A DNA stretch of 64,000 bases from Grifola frondosa (taxonomy: Eukaryota; Basidiomycota; Agaricomycetes; Polyporales; Grifolaceae): assembly GCA_001683735.1 (NCBI GenBank), contig LUGG01000006.1, positions 1,364,001 through 1,428,000 of the forward strand. Reading direction: 5' to 3'. The notes under the pieces are model-generated. The model did not search any database, was not told the origin of the DNA, and saw only the letters and a program-made list of their open reading frames with translations. The position numbers were made by a program, and so were the translations under genes. Shown here in pieces: positions 44,581-57,370 of the stretch (its first letter is position 1; each line of letters starts with the position of its first letter).

Positions 44581-47579
44581 TTAGAGATATAGCTGGGATG
44601 CAATAGACAAGATGACACAAATAAGAACAGGAATCGAAATGATGGAGCCGGTCGCCGAATTCGTCGCATTAGTAGTCGTCACTGTGGCTTGTCCTGCGCT
44701 AGTAGCGTTTGGGGGTGCGGTAGGTGTCGCGATGAAACTCTGCCATGCCGCGATAGTCGCAGAAGGGAACGTATATGTCGACTGCGTTGTCCCCGATCCG
44801 ATATAGATCCCTAACTGTCCAGGCAGCACGTCTTCGGCGAGTGTCGAGTTCTCCCCTCCTTCAACCGAGATTGTGCCGCTGGAGTTCGTGACGAGCCCCG
44901 TCTCATTGTTGCCGAAGACAAACTCGCGGATGAACGTGAGTGCCTACGAAAGGTGTCAAGCGAATCATGAATAATTCATTCATTGCTGCGACTCACCCTA
45001 GCAGGCTGCTGATCCGCAACGAGGTGACCTGCACCTGCGATCAGAATATAAGTTACGTTCCGTTCCTGGTGCGCGATGCCTGCGAAGTTCCCATCGTCGT
45101 CGAACCAAGGAGTGGAAGGCTTGCGGGTGAAACCTTGAATACCGCCAAATGTGGTATTCTAAAAGCAATGTCAATCCGAGTCGAGCACAATGTTACAACG
45201 AAAACATGCCTGGATAACAACTGTTACGACACGAGTCAGCGAATGTGAGACTAGGTACGACGAAGGAAGTACAGACCTTCAGTACCACGATGTGAGACAA
45301 GCGAGTCATCATTACCAGAGTAGAAGACGATGGAGATGTTGTGAGCGGAAGCGTTCGAAGCGAGCTCCGTGAGAAAAGCCATAGGCCTGTGAGATAATTG
45401 ATTGAGCAGGTTGGAGAAGATAAGGCACAGCGGCATAACAATTGACTTCGACATACTCGACACCTGTAAAGAAAAATCAATATATTGGCTAATCTACATA
45501 AAGAGTGGGTTACTTACTGGGATCAGCACCATCTTGGCCACCTGCAGGCAAAAATGCAGTCAGAAGAGAAGCAAGCAGCAGTCAAATGTCAAGGCAGACC
45601 TAAAAATGGATACTCGAACCCCCCTGACCAGTTCCTGCTCGTGGGTGCGTGCAGCGCAGCTCGCGTACGGTTGTCTTTTGGCAAGTGTCAATTCTGCGCA
45701 ACAATTACTAAATCTGATCCATTGTCCTTACCGTTATAGAAGGAAGAGCCATCCAATGGTACCTCCGGGTTAAGAGCATCGGGTATGTCGTATACCTATC
45801 ATCGTTGCGTGAGCCGTAGGAACGAGAAAAGAGGGCCGCACGCACATCGAATCCGTCCAAAGTCTGTACGTTTCCAGTGACGTCTGATAAATCAGGGTCA
45901 ATAAGATGCATTGCAGCCGATTCGAAGGACTTACTCCATGGATAGGTAAAGTTAAGCGCATACTCCACCATTGTGTCATATAGGAAACATCCATACCACG
46001 GGTCGATAGTGCCGTTAGCTCTGCCAGTCAGATCACGTTTTCCCTGTTGCCGACGGTGGGGTCCAGGAAGGTCGCGCGAATGCAGTCGTGGAATAGTTTG
46101 GCGTAATTGTGCTTCCTCTATCAGCGAGCTCTTTGTGGTTAATGCCTTGCGGTCCTTGAAGTAGACTTGGCGGTTCGGATCATCGGGGTAAACATACTGC
46201 AAAGTAGGGAAATGACCATTCTGCGGGTAGGTCAAGTTTAGGTCATATCCACAGAGGTGTTCCCTAAGCCTCGTGTAAGCCGTATGTCTGACCTGTGACG
46301 TGAAAATGGGACTCACTGTTCTACAAAATATTCGTAAACAGCGGGGTCGTATCCAATGAGCTGAGGATATGTCTGTATCGTGGTAGTCTGCGATAGCGAG
46401 CCCTCAGTAAGAAGACCTAAGAACACGAAGTCCCATACGTACTGTGGGAAGCAGCTCGAAAACTGCCTCCGAGCCCATAGTCCCATCGCCAATGGCGAAC
46501 TTCACTAGGTTCACTGGGGGCTCCGCAAGAGAAAAATAAGTCTTGACGATATACGGCTGCCATACCGGTCAGCCGATTCGTGACGTCGTTGGACCAATTG
46601 CTTTACTTACAATATAAGTTCCGGCATAACTTTCTCCTGTGAGATGTAGAGGACGTGTTTTGAGACTCGGGAATACTTTCACGAGGTTCTCCAAGAATCC
46701 CATCTATAGATAGCCCAATTGTTTGTGAGTTAAAGGCAGCATTCTCAATCGCATGTGTGACGCACAAAGTCTGTGCCCATCTCGTCTTCATCGTGAACTG
46801 AAAAATAAATGTGTGAGGCATTCATGCGGAATTGCATCAAATTCACGAAAACGAACCAAAGCCAGTCTCATCAGCGGTAGACCACCCTGTGCCACTAAAG
46901 AGACAGGTCAATAAATGTTTTGATGTGTATAATGAGGAATTCGTACACTGGTTGGTCAATCCAGACATAGTCAGCCACCTGCTCCCAACTGTAATTGTTG
47001 TGAAAGAGAGAATCATCGGGTCGGATATGTATGGGTCCATTCTGGAAGACATGTTCGGAACGAAGCAAACAAATCTCACGGGGCCCATACCTCATATAAG
47101 AAACCTAGGGTACTTGCTGAGCCTGGCCTACAATGATAACGATTAGCAATGAGGAAACTTCATGAAGCAAACCATGGCGAAACCAGAAAGCTCACCCCCC
47201 ATTGAGCCAAATCCCCCATGGTTCGTCATTTCTCTCGTTTGCAGCGGCCGTTAGGGAACCGTTTTCCTTCTCGAACGCCCAGAAAAATAGCGTGTTGTTT
47301 GGATGACCCGCCCTCTGTACGGGAATGTTCCCCGCCCAGTTCCGGCCAATGTCGAAAGTGACATTTGGTAGTGGCTCTGTGACCTCGAAATCTATTTCGA
47401 GTGTCAGTTGTGGGAAACGACACCACGAAGATCTCCAACTACTCACAATTTTGCCATGCGGGGCTGAAGTCTCCAGAAGGCTTCCCCGGGTAGTCGTGTG
47501 GATAGCTATTGAAGACTTGACCGTTGACGAGCGGAAAGGTGGCGGACGCCAGAAGGGCCACAGTCGATACACCTACCAT
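44581..47579 (-). CDS. Serine carboxypeptidase (S10), secreted, likely GPI-anchored
   Basis: The start at 47579 gives a signal peptide (MVGVSTVALLASATFPLVNG). Family S10 blocks follow: FFWAFEKENGSL, EPWGIWLNGGPG, ENGPIHIRPDDSLFHNNYSW, YVWIDQPVGTGWSTADE. The nucleophile is in GESYAGTYI near 46622-46639. The Asp region is VFYSGNDDSLVSH near 45310, and the His is in AGHLVADQQPA near 45010. More than ten introns interrupt the gene. The last exon adds a Ser/Thr/Ala-rich stretch and a hydrophobic tail (IISIPVLICVILSIASQLYL), the pattern of a GPI attachment signal, so the enzyme probably stays at the cell surface. By family it removes C-terminal amino acids at acid pH. Confidence 0.9.
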
Positions 47580-48332
47580 GGTTGAGGATGGAACAACACG
47601 TTGGGGGTTGCACTGCGGCGATGCCGGTCTATTTATTCTCTGCGCATGACCATCAGCGTCAGCTCGGACCCAGTGAACAGTGTTCCGAGTCGAGGCTGAC
47701 AGTAAGTGGCATTCCACACGATCGTTGTCAAGGACAGAAATGTCAGCATAGCCTATTGTTACCCCACCATCGAAATTGACGCGAACATCCTCACTCGGAG
47801 TTTGCCTCTAACGTCCGCGTTGCCTGCCCTTACATATACATAGTACAGTCTAACTCAGTCAATGGCTGAAGACAATAGGCCTTAAGGAGCATTGTATGGT
47901 CCATTTAGTGAGACATGCAAAGCTTCTCTCCCTTCCACAACATGCCAGGATACTCCGTTTACATTTGGGCTGGCCCTGATGGTACCACGAGGATATTTTA
48001 CTATTTTGAACATGCAAGGCCATCTTTCGCCGGGGGGTCGCAATTCGGGTCGGACCAGCCACCGACTAGCGGCAGTCAACTACCCTGAATGTAATCAGCA
48101 GGTGCCGCATGGCCATGGGAGGTTTTCATCGAACCAACAGCAGATGAACCCTGTAAAAATAACACAGTTCCATCCACCTACCGGATGTACAGCACATCAA
48201 CCTCGATGAATTGAACGGACCATGAGGCGCTGTCACGATGTTCAAACATGGCAGTAGAGTATACCACATTATCATCTGAAAGCAATGCAAATACGACCAA
48301 AGTCCATATACCGGCTACACAATACAAGAGGG
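47580..48332. other. Intergenic, carboxypeptidase promoter and RPT4 3' flank
   Basis: Contains the carboxypeptidase 5' region on the left side. No gene, RNA or repeat recognised. Confidence 0.5.
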
Positions 48333-49994
48333 TTATGCGGTGAATTCCAACTTGGCTGAAATAATAAGTGCCTGTCAGAATGTGGTAATGAGGAGATATA
48401 TTTGCCTACTCACTTTCGTGCTTCTTCGCCTCGCCGACCTTGCGCGCTGCCTTCGTAAAATCTTCCTGGATCACATATTCCCTGAATAGCACAGTTAACG
48501 CCCAGAGCAAACGCCTAAAATGAATGGAGCTTACCTATCATCCCGAATAGCGAACATGCCGGCCTCCGTCACTACGTTCCGGAGATCCGCGCCGTTGAAG
48601 CCGTCAGAGAGCTGTCAAATTTAGGACAACGTAGATGTAGCGTGTCGCCAGGAGGAGACAATAAGACAAGTACCTTCACGATAGCCTCGTAGTCGATATC
48701 TCCGCCTTTATTGACTGGAGCAGCATGGATCTTGAGGATCTCTAGCCGGGCTTGCTCATTTGGCAAGGGTATCTCGATCTTGCGATCTAATCGGCCAGGA
48801 CGAAGCAATGCGGGATCGAGAGTGTCAGGTCGGTTTGTAGCCATGATGAGTTTTGTCTGCCCGAGAGAATCGAAACCATCCATCTGGTTCAACAGCTAGC
48901 AGCAGACAATAAGCTCCATGAGGCGTATCCAAGGAAATACTGCACGACAACGACAACTTACCTCCATAAGCGTCCGCTGGATCTCTCGATCCGCACTGGT
49001 GCCCTCGGAGAAACGACGACCACCGATGGCGTCAATCTCATCCATGAAGATGACGCATGGCTCGTGGTCCCGCGCATACCCGAACATCTCGCGCACAACT
49101 CGCGCAGACTCGCCGATGTACTTGTCTACGATTGCTGAGGATACGACCTTCAAGAAATTGGTATTCAACGTCGCGGCAACCGCTCGGGCCAACAGCGTCT
49201 TCCCGGTGCCCGGTGGCCCATAGAGGAGGACGCCTTTCGGGGGTGTGATTCCTACTCGTTGGAACAGCTCGGGATTCAATAGCGGCAATTCGATTACCTG
49301 CAAGCAGAAGAGAGGTCAGAGTGAAGGGAGCAGTAGCAAGGTCATGCAGTAAAGTTCGCACCTCTCGCAATTCACGGACCTGCTCGCCCAATCCACCAAT
49401 ACCTGCGAACGACGCTCCTCCGGGGTCCTCCAGACTCATCTTGTATACCATGGGATCGACCTCGCGGGGAGGATGCGCATGATGGTGAGTGTTGTCATGT
49501 CCAAACTGACTCGGATTCCAGTTTTGAGTTTCGCGACAGGAAGGGTTGGTCGGTACGACACGACATATCGAGGGCCGGACGAAGCCTTCACAATGACTAT
49601 TTCACCAACATCAATCAACGCAAAACATACGACTATGTGCGGCGCTCACATCGTTCGTCGTCTAGCTGCTTCATGACCTCGCCAATGATCTGTCCCACTG
49701 ACTGTACAGCTTTGATGTCGTCCTCCGTCTTCTCATAATTCTTCTCGAGATCCTTGAGTGCAAACCGCACTGACATGAAGGCATCAGGACTGGTACTTTA
49801 GGGTGGCAGTCAGAGCGCACTCACGATCCTTGAGGCTTTGACTATTTGACTCGTGTTGGCGCATTTTCTGTTCATTCTTGTCTTAGAGAAGCCGGGAAGG
49901 TTTCGAGAGTGGTACATACCTCGCGGTAACCCTTCAATGCATCTTTTCTCCTCTGGTCCATAGTGCTAGAACTGGATGCTTGTGCGGAGCTCAT
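48333..49994 (-). CDS. RPT4: 26S proteasome regulatory ATPase Rpt4 (PSMC6)
   Basis: The start at 49994 is [20 protein letters not shown], followed by a short coiled-coil N-terminus over several small exons. The AAA+ core is intact in one frame: Walker A GPPGTGKT (about 49196-49219), [18 protein letters not shown], Walker [12 protein letters not shown], and the second-region and arginine-finger segments [19 protein letters not shown] and [20 protein letters not shown]. The segment [13 protein letters not shown] is typical of Rpt4/PSMC6 rather than its five relatives. The last exon, after an intron (GTGAGT...TCAG), adds TKLEFTA with TAA at 48333-48335. It is part of the six-ATPase ring that unfolds substrates for the 20S core. 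Confidence 0.94.
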
Positions 49995-50378
49995 GATTGT
50001 TCGTATAGAGGCGCGTCACGTATGACTGCAAGAACGCGTAAGCGGTAAGTACAAGACGTACGCGTGCACTTGTCATTGCCAAATATGTAGTGTCTAAGAC
50101 GACTGGTCTGGTGGTCTGGGAGAGTATCACGTGATTATCTTCAGGAATTTCTGCTTTTTCGAACGGATTCAACGAAGTTCGAACCAACTGTTCTCCGCAT
50201 CAATGGACTGGTCCCAGGTCTTCTTGAACTACATATATTATTATCACTGTGACGAGCCATGAATTCGGATCTTTGATCGTCAATAACACCTTCAGCGGAC
50301 GAGTCTGATGTATACAACTGTGACCGTGGACTCCTCAGATGGCCATCCTGCCATGGATCTGCAGCAAAGACAGATCCA
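49995..50378. other. Intergenic, RPT4 promoter and EI24 3' flank
   Basis: No proteasome-associated control element could be identified with confidence. No gene seen. Confidence 0.4.
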
Positions 50379-51347
50379 CTATTTGATCTTTGCGGTGCTA
50401 GTCTCTTGGTTAACACCAGCACTCTCAATCAAATTGGACTCGGCCTCGATCCGTGCAGCCCATAGCGCAGCTCCAATGGTGTTTGTGAAAGTGAAGACGA
50501 GCCCCAGAAGAGGGATCAAATTGAAGAGAAGCGTCACCATGCCGAAGCTACATGTCAACAGCCATCAGTCAAAGTCTCGACAAAGCTGCATCGTAAGATA
50601 CTCACGCAGTATATTCTGCCCTCTTCTTCTCCACAAGTGCGATACGCTGACCTTTTGTGAACCCCTTCAGTTGGAAGTAACGCGCGTGCCACCCTGGCCC
50701 TCCGCGATATCCGTTGATCAGCAAAAACAGCACCGTTCCCACAGCAGGCACGAAGTTCAATGGCAGTGTCAAAACATATCGTAGGACACCGTCTTTCGTG
50801 AATGCCTGCAGCGGCCTCGCCAACACACCCTCTACGCCAGAGGTAGCGGAACCGCGAGCGCGCGTCTTCCCATGTTTGACAAGCTGCGCTTGGCCGCTCG
50901 CCAAGAGGGTAGCGTCGAAAACGTGTGTGAGGGCCGGTTCGAGGAAGAGCGGACGCGCAAGAAGGGTGAGTAGTAGAAGAGATTCGGCGCCCACAAGGAA
51001 GAGCGCAAATATTGGTGCGAGAGGCCCAGTAAAGATCGCAAGAACAGCGGCTTGAGGGAGATAGGTGAAGAATGCGAGGAGCACAAATATGACTACGGAG
51101 GTGAGAAGGGACTTCAGAACAGCGTTACGCACAGATAGAATGATGTGCGGATCTATAGGCAGATAGGTGAGTGAACGTGCTGCATATTTTCACAGCTACT
51201 GCGCTTACGAGTGAGAGAGAAGAAGATCCCTCGCAGAGGCCATAGCCAGGCGAGAGATACGATGGCTTCGACAATGTGAAGCGCGGTTTCCTTCCCTTCT
51301 CCCACAAGCTTCTCGATGAACGGCTGGAGCTGCGTAGAAGACGACAT
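50379..51347 (-). CDS. EI24-domain multi-spanning membrane protein
   Basis: The start at 51347 (MSSSTQLQPFIEKLVGEGKE) is followed by a hydrophobic exon end (SLAWLWPLRGIFFSL). Exon 2 has at least four membrane segments: SVVIFVLLAFFTYLPQAAVL, FALFLVGAESLLLLTLL, LPLNFVPAVGTVLFLLING and the last exon's VTLLFNLIPLLGLVFTF. The piece RGGPGWHARYFQLKGFTKGQ and the following VEKKRAEY are the family signature of fungal EI24-type proteins (relatives of yeast Rrt8/Lds membrane proteins). About 280 residues. Function is poorly known; ER or spore-wall/lipid-droplet roles are reported for relatives. TAG at 50379-50381. Confidence 0.82.
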
Positions 51348-52081
51348 GGCAATGTTGGTTGACCTTCTCCTAGGCGTGCTGACAACAATATCGTTCGCGT
51401 ACAAAGACTATAAAGTAACGACGAAAGATCTATGAATATAACACTGTGGCTCCCACGATGACGTCTCACCATATCATGTGACCGCGAAGTCCGCTACCGG
51501 CGCCTGCGGCTGTCGCAAGGGCGCTCACTGTGCGGAAACGTACGAAACACTTACGCGTGAATGTTGTGTCTTACGAACACTCTGGAATCGCAGCCGTGTA
51601 CTGCGAAGTTCGAACGCAGCTATCCACAACAATATCTGTATAGGCTTAATACGTGGGCAATTCCATCGAAATGTCCTTCACTTATACAAGAAGAACACAT
51701 AGTAGGACCCTACCAAGTTAAAAATTCCTGTTCGTGACGACTCAAAGTTCAATATCAACATCCTTACGACTGTATGTTATGTTTCCTTGATCTACAAGAA
51801 GAGACAATCTTCGGCATAGTTTAAACCTCAAGTTTGTGCCCACGGTTTATGGTATGTACATATTAATCCGTGCCAAGTACATGCGGACACGAGCCGATTC
51901 GATCGTTTATCCAGGTCCCGGGAAAGCCCAATAAACTCCCAATTGAAGTGCAAGTATACCGACTTTGCCGAGGCAAAGGCTATGTAAATAATTTCTTGCG
52001 GTTGCCAAGCAATTTGCTGTCCTCTTCCTTCCTCTCCACATCGTCTTGTAGACTCACGCTCCTTACCACTTTTCTCGAACA
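51348..52081. other. Intergenic, divergent EI24 and chitin deacetylase promoters
   Basis: Divergent promoter region. No clear TATA box, gene or repeat that I can support. Confidence 0.4.
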
Positions 52082-54079
52082 ATGCTGAAGCTTCACGCCC
52101 TGTCCGCTCTTTTAACAGTAATCAGCGCTGCCAGCGCCCACGACATTCGCGGTGCTCATGAGCATTTCGCTCACAGACGCCAGGCGTTGGCCAGCACTTC
52201 AGGTGTCAGCAGCATCACTTCTACTTCTACTGCTGCTGCCGGCACAACTTCTTCTTCCCTTGCTGCCAGCACGACCATTTCTACTTCTGTGACTACGAGT
52301 GCCGCTACTTCAGCTGCGAGTGTGGCGCCCGCGGATGCTGGCTTATCGGCGTCGGGCGTTCCGGCCTTGGCCCAAATCACGTCTGGCATGCCGACTGGGA
52401 CTACGTTACCAGTCTCCTCAACGTACGCTGCGGGAGCTTCGCCATCTTACTACGCTGGTGCTCCTGCACTACCCACGCCTTGTGAGATATAATATTGATG
52501 TGTTGGATCGTGTGGCTCATACGTCATGTAGTCGTGGTCAACGTAGCTGATTGGCCCAAACAAGACGTAGTCCCCCCGACAGGTAGGCCATATATATTTC
52601 GTACATATACAACATCCTTATCGTATGTATCCAGATTCCGACGAAGTGCTGCAATGGATGACGGAGCTCGACGGCTACGATATTCCTGATTTCGCCCCAA
52701 CCGTGGATGGCACCTGTGCCGGAGACCCCGCCGCTGCACTAGATGCTGCGAACCGCGGTTGGTGGACTTGCGGTGGCTACTCGAGAGACACCGATATCGT
52801 CGCTTGCCCAGACAAGATGACTTGGGGTGTCAGGTAAATTAGTTGTGGTTCGATATTTCATCTTCATACTTACGACCTGTTGTCTCATTCGTCTAGCTTT
52901 GACGATGGTCCGGGACCATATAGTGAGTCACATTATTATTTGTTTGTAGACTATCCTGCTGATGTTCGATTTAGCCCAGTCAGCATCTCTCGCCTTTGGT
53001 TTCGAGATCTTCATTCACACGTCACACGTTTACTAGGAAGCTGCTTAATTTCTTGTCGGAGAAGGACATCTACGCTACCTTCTTCGTGGTTGGATCTCGT
53101 GTTATCCAATATCCTATGGTTCTTGTCGAGGAGTATATGTCCGGTCACGAACTTAGCGTGCATACTTGGTCTCATCATGTCTGTCGAGTTTGAATTCCGT
53201 TCGATCTCTTCTTCTGGACTGATCACATTGCTGTTTTCAGGCATTGACAAGCTTGACGAACGAGCAGATCGTCGCTGAACTTGGCTGGACAAGGAAGGCC
53301 ATCAAAGCTGTGACCGGCGTGACCCCTACTACTATGCGTGCTCCTTTCGGTGATATCGGTACATTGTTTCTCTTCCTCCAATCAGCAATGGCTTATTCTT
53401 TTGTAGATGATCGAGTCCGCGCCATCTGCAACGCAATGGGGTTGACGCCTATCATCTGGACTACCGGCCCTGGCGGTCCTTTTGATACCAATGGTATGAT
53501 GCGTTTGCTTCATAAGTTCCAGATCCATACCGACTAGGTTACTTTGCACAGATTGGCGGGTCGCTGCTGGCACCGTAACTGGCGTGCAGCAATATGCCAC
53601 CTTCGAAAACATCCTCGGTAACGCCTCCGTTATGGACACTGGGTAAGACAGATGGAAGTTATACGATATACTGGAGCACATAACTTATGATACCACTAGA
53701 TTCATCGTGTTGCAACACGATCTTTATGAGATCACAGTCGACCTGGCCATTGGTTACACGCTCAACACTGCGTTATCCCACAACCCACCTTTTACTGTGA
53801 GCGTTCCACTCTGTTCATCACGAATCAAGGTCTGATCTCGATGTTTGACAGCTGGAGCCTATCGGACAGTGCATGAAGATACCCACAGCAAACATGTATC
53901 TCGAGTCTGATACGAACCAGACATTTGTGGCAGAACACACATCACACAACTCTACAAACTCCTCCTCCAACGCTAGCACTGCCTCAAACACTCCCTCCGG
54001 AGCAGGCCACAGCCTTACACTTTCTACTTTGACCGCTGTGTTTGCTATCGGTTTGGCCGTTGCGTCTGCGTTTTTCTGA
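52082..54079 (+). CDS. Chitin deacetylase (CE4), GPI-anchored
   Basis: The first exon gives a signal peptide (LKLHALSALLTVISAASA) and a Ser/Thr/Ala-rich stretch that is likely O-glycosylated. About eight introns follow. The catalytic region carries the CE4 motifs in order: SFDDGPG (motif 1, about 52897-52917), HTWSHH (motif 2, metal-binding His residues, near 53160), TTMRAPFGD (motif 3), DTND/WR (motif 4) and FIVLQHDLYE (motif 5, near 53705). Before them WTCGGYSRDTDIVACPDKMT is typical of basidiomycete members. The C-terminus is Ser/Asn-rich and ends in a hydrophobic tail (LTLSTLTAVFAIGLAVASAF), a GPI signal. By family it converts cell-wall chitin to chitosan. Confidence 0.92.
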
Positions 54080-54368
54080 TTGCTTCATGTTGGGGGTACA
54101 ATGGCGTTAAATGCTCAGCGTATTCGTCTATACTACTACCACATAGTACTGCATATCGTTCCCTCTCGGACACTACATTCACCTACGTATGCGCTTGAAT
54201 ATGCAAAGGAAGCGGATTGGATATTAATGCATTAATGCTGAGCGCTGAAGTCTAATATTGATGACCGGGAATAAGCCACCGCAGATCGCCGAAGACTGCC
54301 AAGAACCGCCACCGTGTCCATAGTGTGACGGTGCTGGACCTCGAGAGTGCTTGCAACCGGAAACCGCC

Positions 54369-57300
54369 ATGTCGTCTTTGATAACCACCGTTCGATCTAG
54401 TGCGTCGTATCTCCTCGTGAGCTGGGCATGCATTGGTGGCTGAGCATATCTTCGTTGTAGAATTCTTGGAGGCAATTAGGTCAGTGAACCCACCTGGAAG
54501 ATGGAAGATCCTGGTCGTGGACGAGCATTCGCAGCGGCTGCTGGGATCTGTCTTGAAGCAATTCGACGTACTGGAGGAGAATGTCACTTGTACGTTTCCC
54601 TGGGCTATGTTCTCTATGTGCTCCTAACAGCGGACGGAAGTGATTGAATCAATTACCAACTACCGTGACCCCCAGCCGCAATTCGAGGCCATGTACCTGC
54701 TTATGTCGACAACACAGAACGTGGAACGTATCATTAAGGACTTCTCTGACGGACACCAGCAATACGCCGCGGCTCACTTGTTCTTCGTGGATGGTATGTG
54801 AGCTAGATCATGTTGTTCGGGATGACTATATGACAATATCGGAAGGACTTGCTGAAAAGTTGTTCGAGCGCTTGACTTCCTCACCTGCTGAGCCGTACCT
54901 TAAGGTGTTAACGGAGCTGTTCCTGAACTTCTGGGGTATGTCTATTCGGTTGCAGCTTGGGCAGCGGGGCTTGTCTTACACTTTCCCTATGCAGCGATTG
55001 AGTCTCAAGCGTTCAGTTTGCGGATGCCTGGCTCTTTCTTCAACATTTACAGTCCACCTCGGAGTGAATCGTCTTTTAAGCCTGCTCGCGACCGTCTCGA
55101 AGAGGAACTTCGTTTCATGAGCAGATGGTTAGTATCTACACTTATGCCACCATTGCCATTGCTAAAGATGATGCCAACTTCAGATTACGAACGTCTGTCT
55201 CACACTGAATGAATATCCGTACATCCGATATTATGCGCCCACTCATCACGCTCCATTAGGTGCGTTGAAGCCAAATGCAGCGACCCGTCCACCACCACCC
55301 CCGGAGGGCAGTGGCCGATGGCGTACGAATCTCGCACGGGGATCGGAGGCGCGTGCGTATGAGAGCGTGGAAGGTGACTTCGTTTCCAAGATACTGGCGT
55401 TCATGGTCCAGCAGAACCTAGATGAGTATAAAAGGGCCAATTCTGACTTCCCTGTGAGCAACCATCATTCGCTGTTTGTAGACAGAACGCATCTGAATAT
55501 GGAAACAGAAACCTTCCGACCCTCCACGCCCACGCGCGACGATAATAATCACCGACCGTTCCATGGATACTGCTGCCCCTCTACTACACGAGTTCACATA
55601 TCAAGCAATGAGTAATGATTTGCTTCCCATCGAGGATGGCTCCAAATATACGTGAGTTCGCACGACTTCATGAGAGCCTACATCATATGCTGAAGTGAAC
55701 ACTCAGATATAAGTTCCAGACCGCTATTGGTGCTTACGAGGACAAAACAGCAACATTGTCTGATGCCGATACTGTCTGGACGGAGCTGCGTCATATGCAC
55801 ATGCGAGAAGCAATTGACAAGCTGATGGCCGATTTTAATCAGTTCATGCAGGACAATGCTGGGTTCAAAGGGTACGTGGCATGTCGGTTTCAAAATATTT
55901 TTGTCGCTGAAGAACGTTTCGAGACGCGTAGGGAAGGTGCTGCAAACTTGAATGACATGAAAGATATGCTTGCAAACCTACCACAATATCAGGAACAACG
56001 GGAAAAGGTAAGACTAATGTTCTTATAAATTTCTCCCGTGGTAACATCTGTGGTTTAGTTCTCGTTGCACCTTAACATGGCTCAAGAGTGCATGGGAATC
56101 TTTGAGAGAGATAAACTACCAGCTGTTGCAACCGTAGAGCAGGTGTGCGATACTCCGTTTGGTTCGTGGAGTGCTTCTAAATTAGGTGACCAGAATTGCG
56201 CAACGGGTCTAACGGCGGCAGGCAAGACACCAAAGACATTGGTTGAGGAGATGGTGCCACTTCTTGACGGTCGGGATGTCATGTGCGATGGGCCTTTGGA
56301 TCACCTACCGACTTTTGCTAACACACTCTTTGCAGGAACATGAACAAAGTGCGCGTGATTGCGTTATACATTCAGCATCGTGACGGCGTACCAGACGAAG
56401 ATCGACGGCGCTTGTACCAGCATGCGCGACTGTCCCTGCCCGAGCAGGACGCCGTCAATGCGTTGGTATACCTCGGTATTAGAATTAGCCGTGTACGTAT
56501 GGTTGTCGATATAAGACTTCAAGAATTAACAGATTATCTGGGCTTTAGGGACCGGGTGACAAGGATACGAAGAAGAAACTTAAGTACAAGCCCAGTAGCG
56601 AGGACGAGTATGAGCTATCTCGATATAGGCCACTGCTTCGCACTGTCGTCGAAGTCTGTCGTCCTCCTTGACAACATCTATTATTTGCTAATGAGTATCC
56701 AGGAGCATGTTTCAGGCAGGCTTGATCCGACTCTATTCCCTTATGTCCGTGAAGCCCCTGCACTGGCACCGGCGCCCAGTCTACGATCAAATCCTTCTTC
56801 ACAGCAACCAGTGTCGCTTCGCAGTCAGAAACCTAGCTGGCACAAAGCTGCGAGACCGGGCGGGACACAGGATAATCGCCAGCGAGTCCTGGTTTTCGTT
56901 GCAGGGGGTATGACATACTCCGAGATGCGAGAAGCATATTTGCTTTCGAAGTCATTAAACAAAGATGTCATCATCGGTATGATCGTTTTTTTCCTAGAAA
57001 CACTGCTTCTGTGCTGAAGGAATCCCCATTAGGCTCGACACATACCCTCACGCCGTGTGGGTTTGTCGATGATTTGAAAGTCCTCGAATTGGGTGGTGTG
57101 GGATCAAGGGCCATTCCTAATGGTTTAGGCGAGAGCGCTAGAGGACCTCAGACGCTCCAGGATCTCTACGACCAGAAGTACTTTACGCAGGATGCACCGC
57201 CGCCTCAGCGATCGAATCTGGCCCCTGCGCCTCAGACTCGGCAGGAACGAGGGCGGTTAACGCGACCGTCTCCTGTGCCTTCTTTCGCCGGGTCGTCGGT

Positions 57301-57370
57301 GTCTGCAACCAGCAATTCAGTCAAAGAGGAGAAGGAAAAGAAAAAGAAGAGGGGGCTATTCCACTTTTGA
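54369..57370 (+). CDS. SEC1: Sec1/Munc18 family protein Sec1
   Basis: Exon 1 (54369-54398 or so) reads MSSLITTVRS and splices to KFLEAIRSVNPPGRWKILVV, the standard Sec1 start. Further blocks are YRDPQPQFEAMYLLM, SFFNIYSPPRSESSFKPARD, RRWRTNLARGSEARA-like, VEGDFVSKILAFMVQQNLDE, ITDRSMDTAAPLLHEFTYQA, DADTVWTELRHMHMREAIDK, RVIALYIQHRDGVPDEDRRR, and RVLVFVAGGMTYSEMREAYL. About ten small introns. The C-terminus is Pro/Ser-rich and ends in a Lys-rich stretch. By family, Sec1 binds the assembled exocytic SNARE complex at the plasma membrane and promotes vesicle fusion. A frame irregularity near 55500-55570 may be another missing base. Confidence 0.92.
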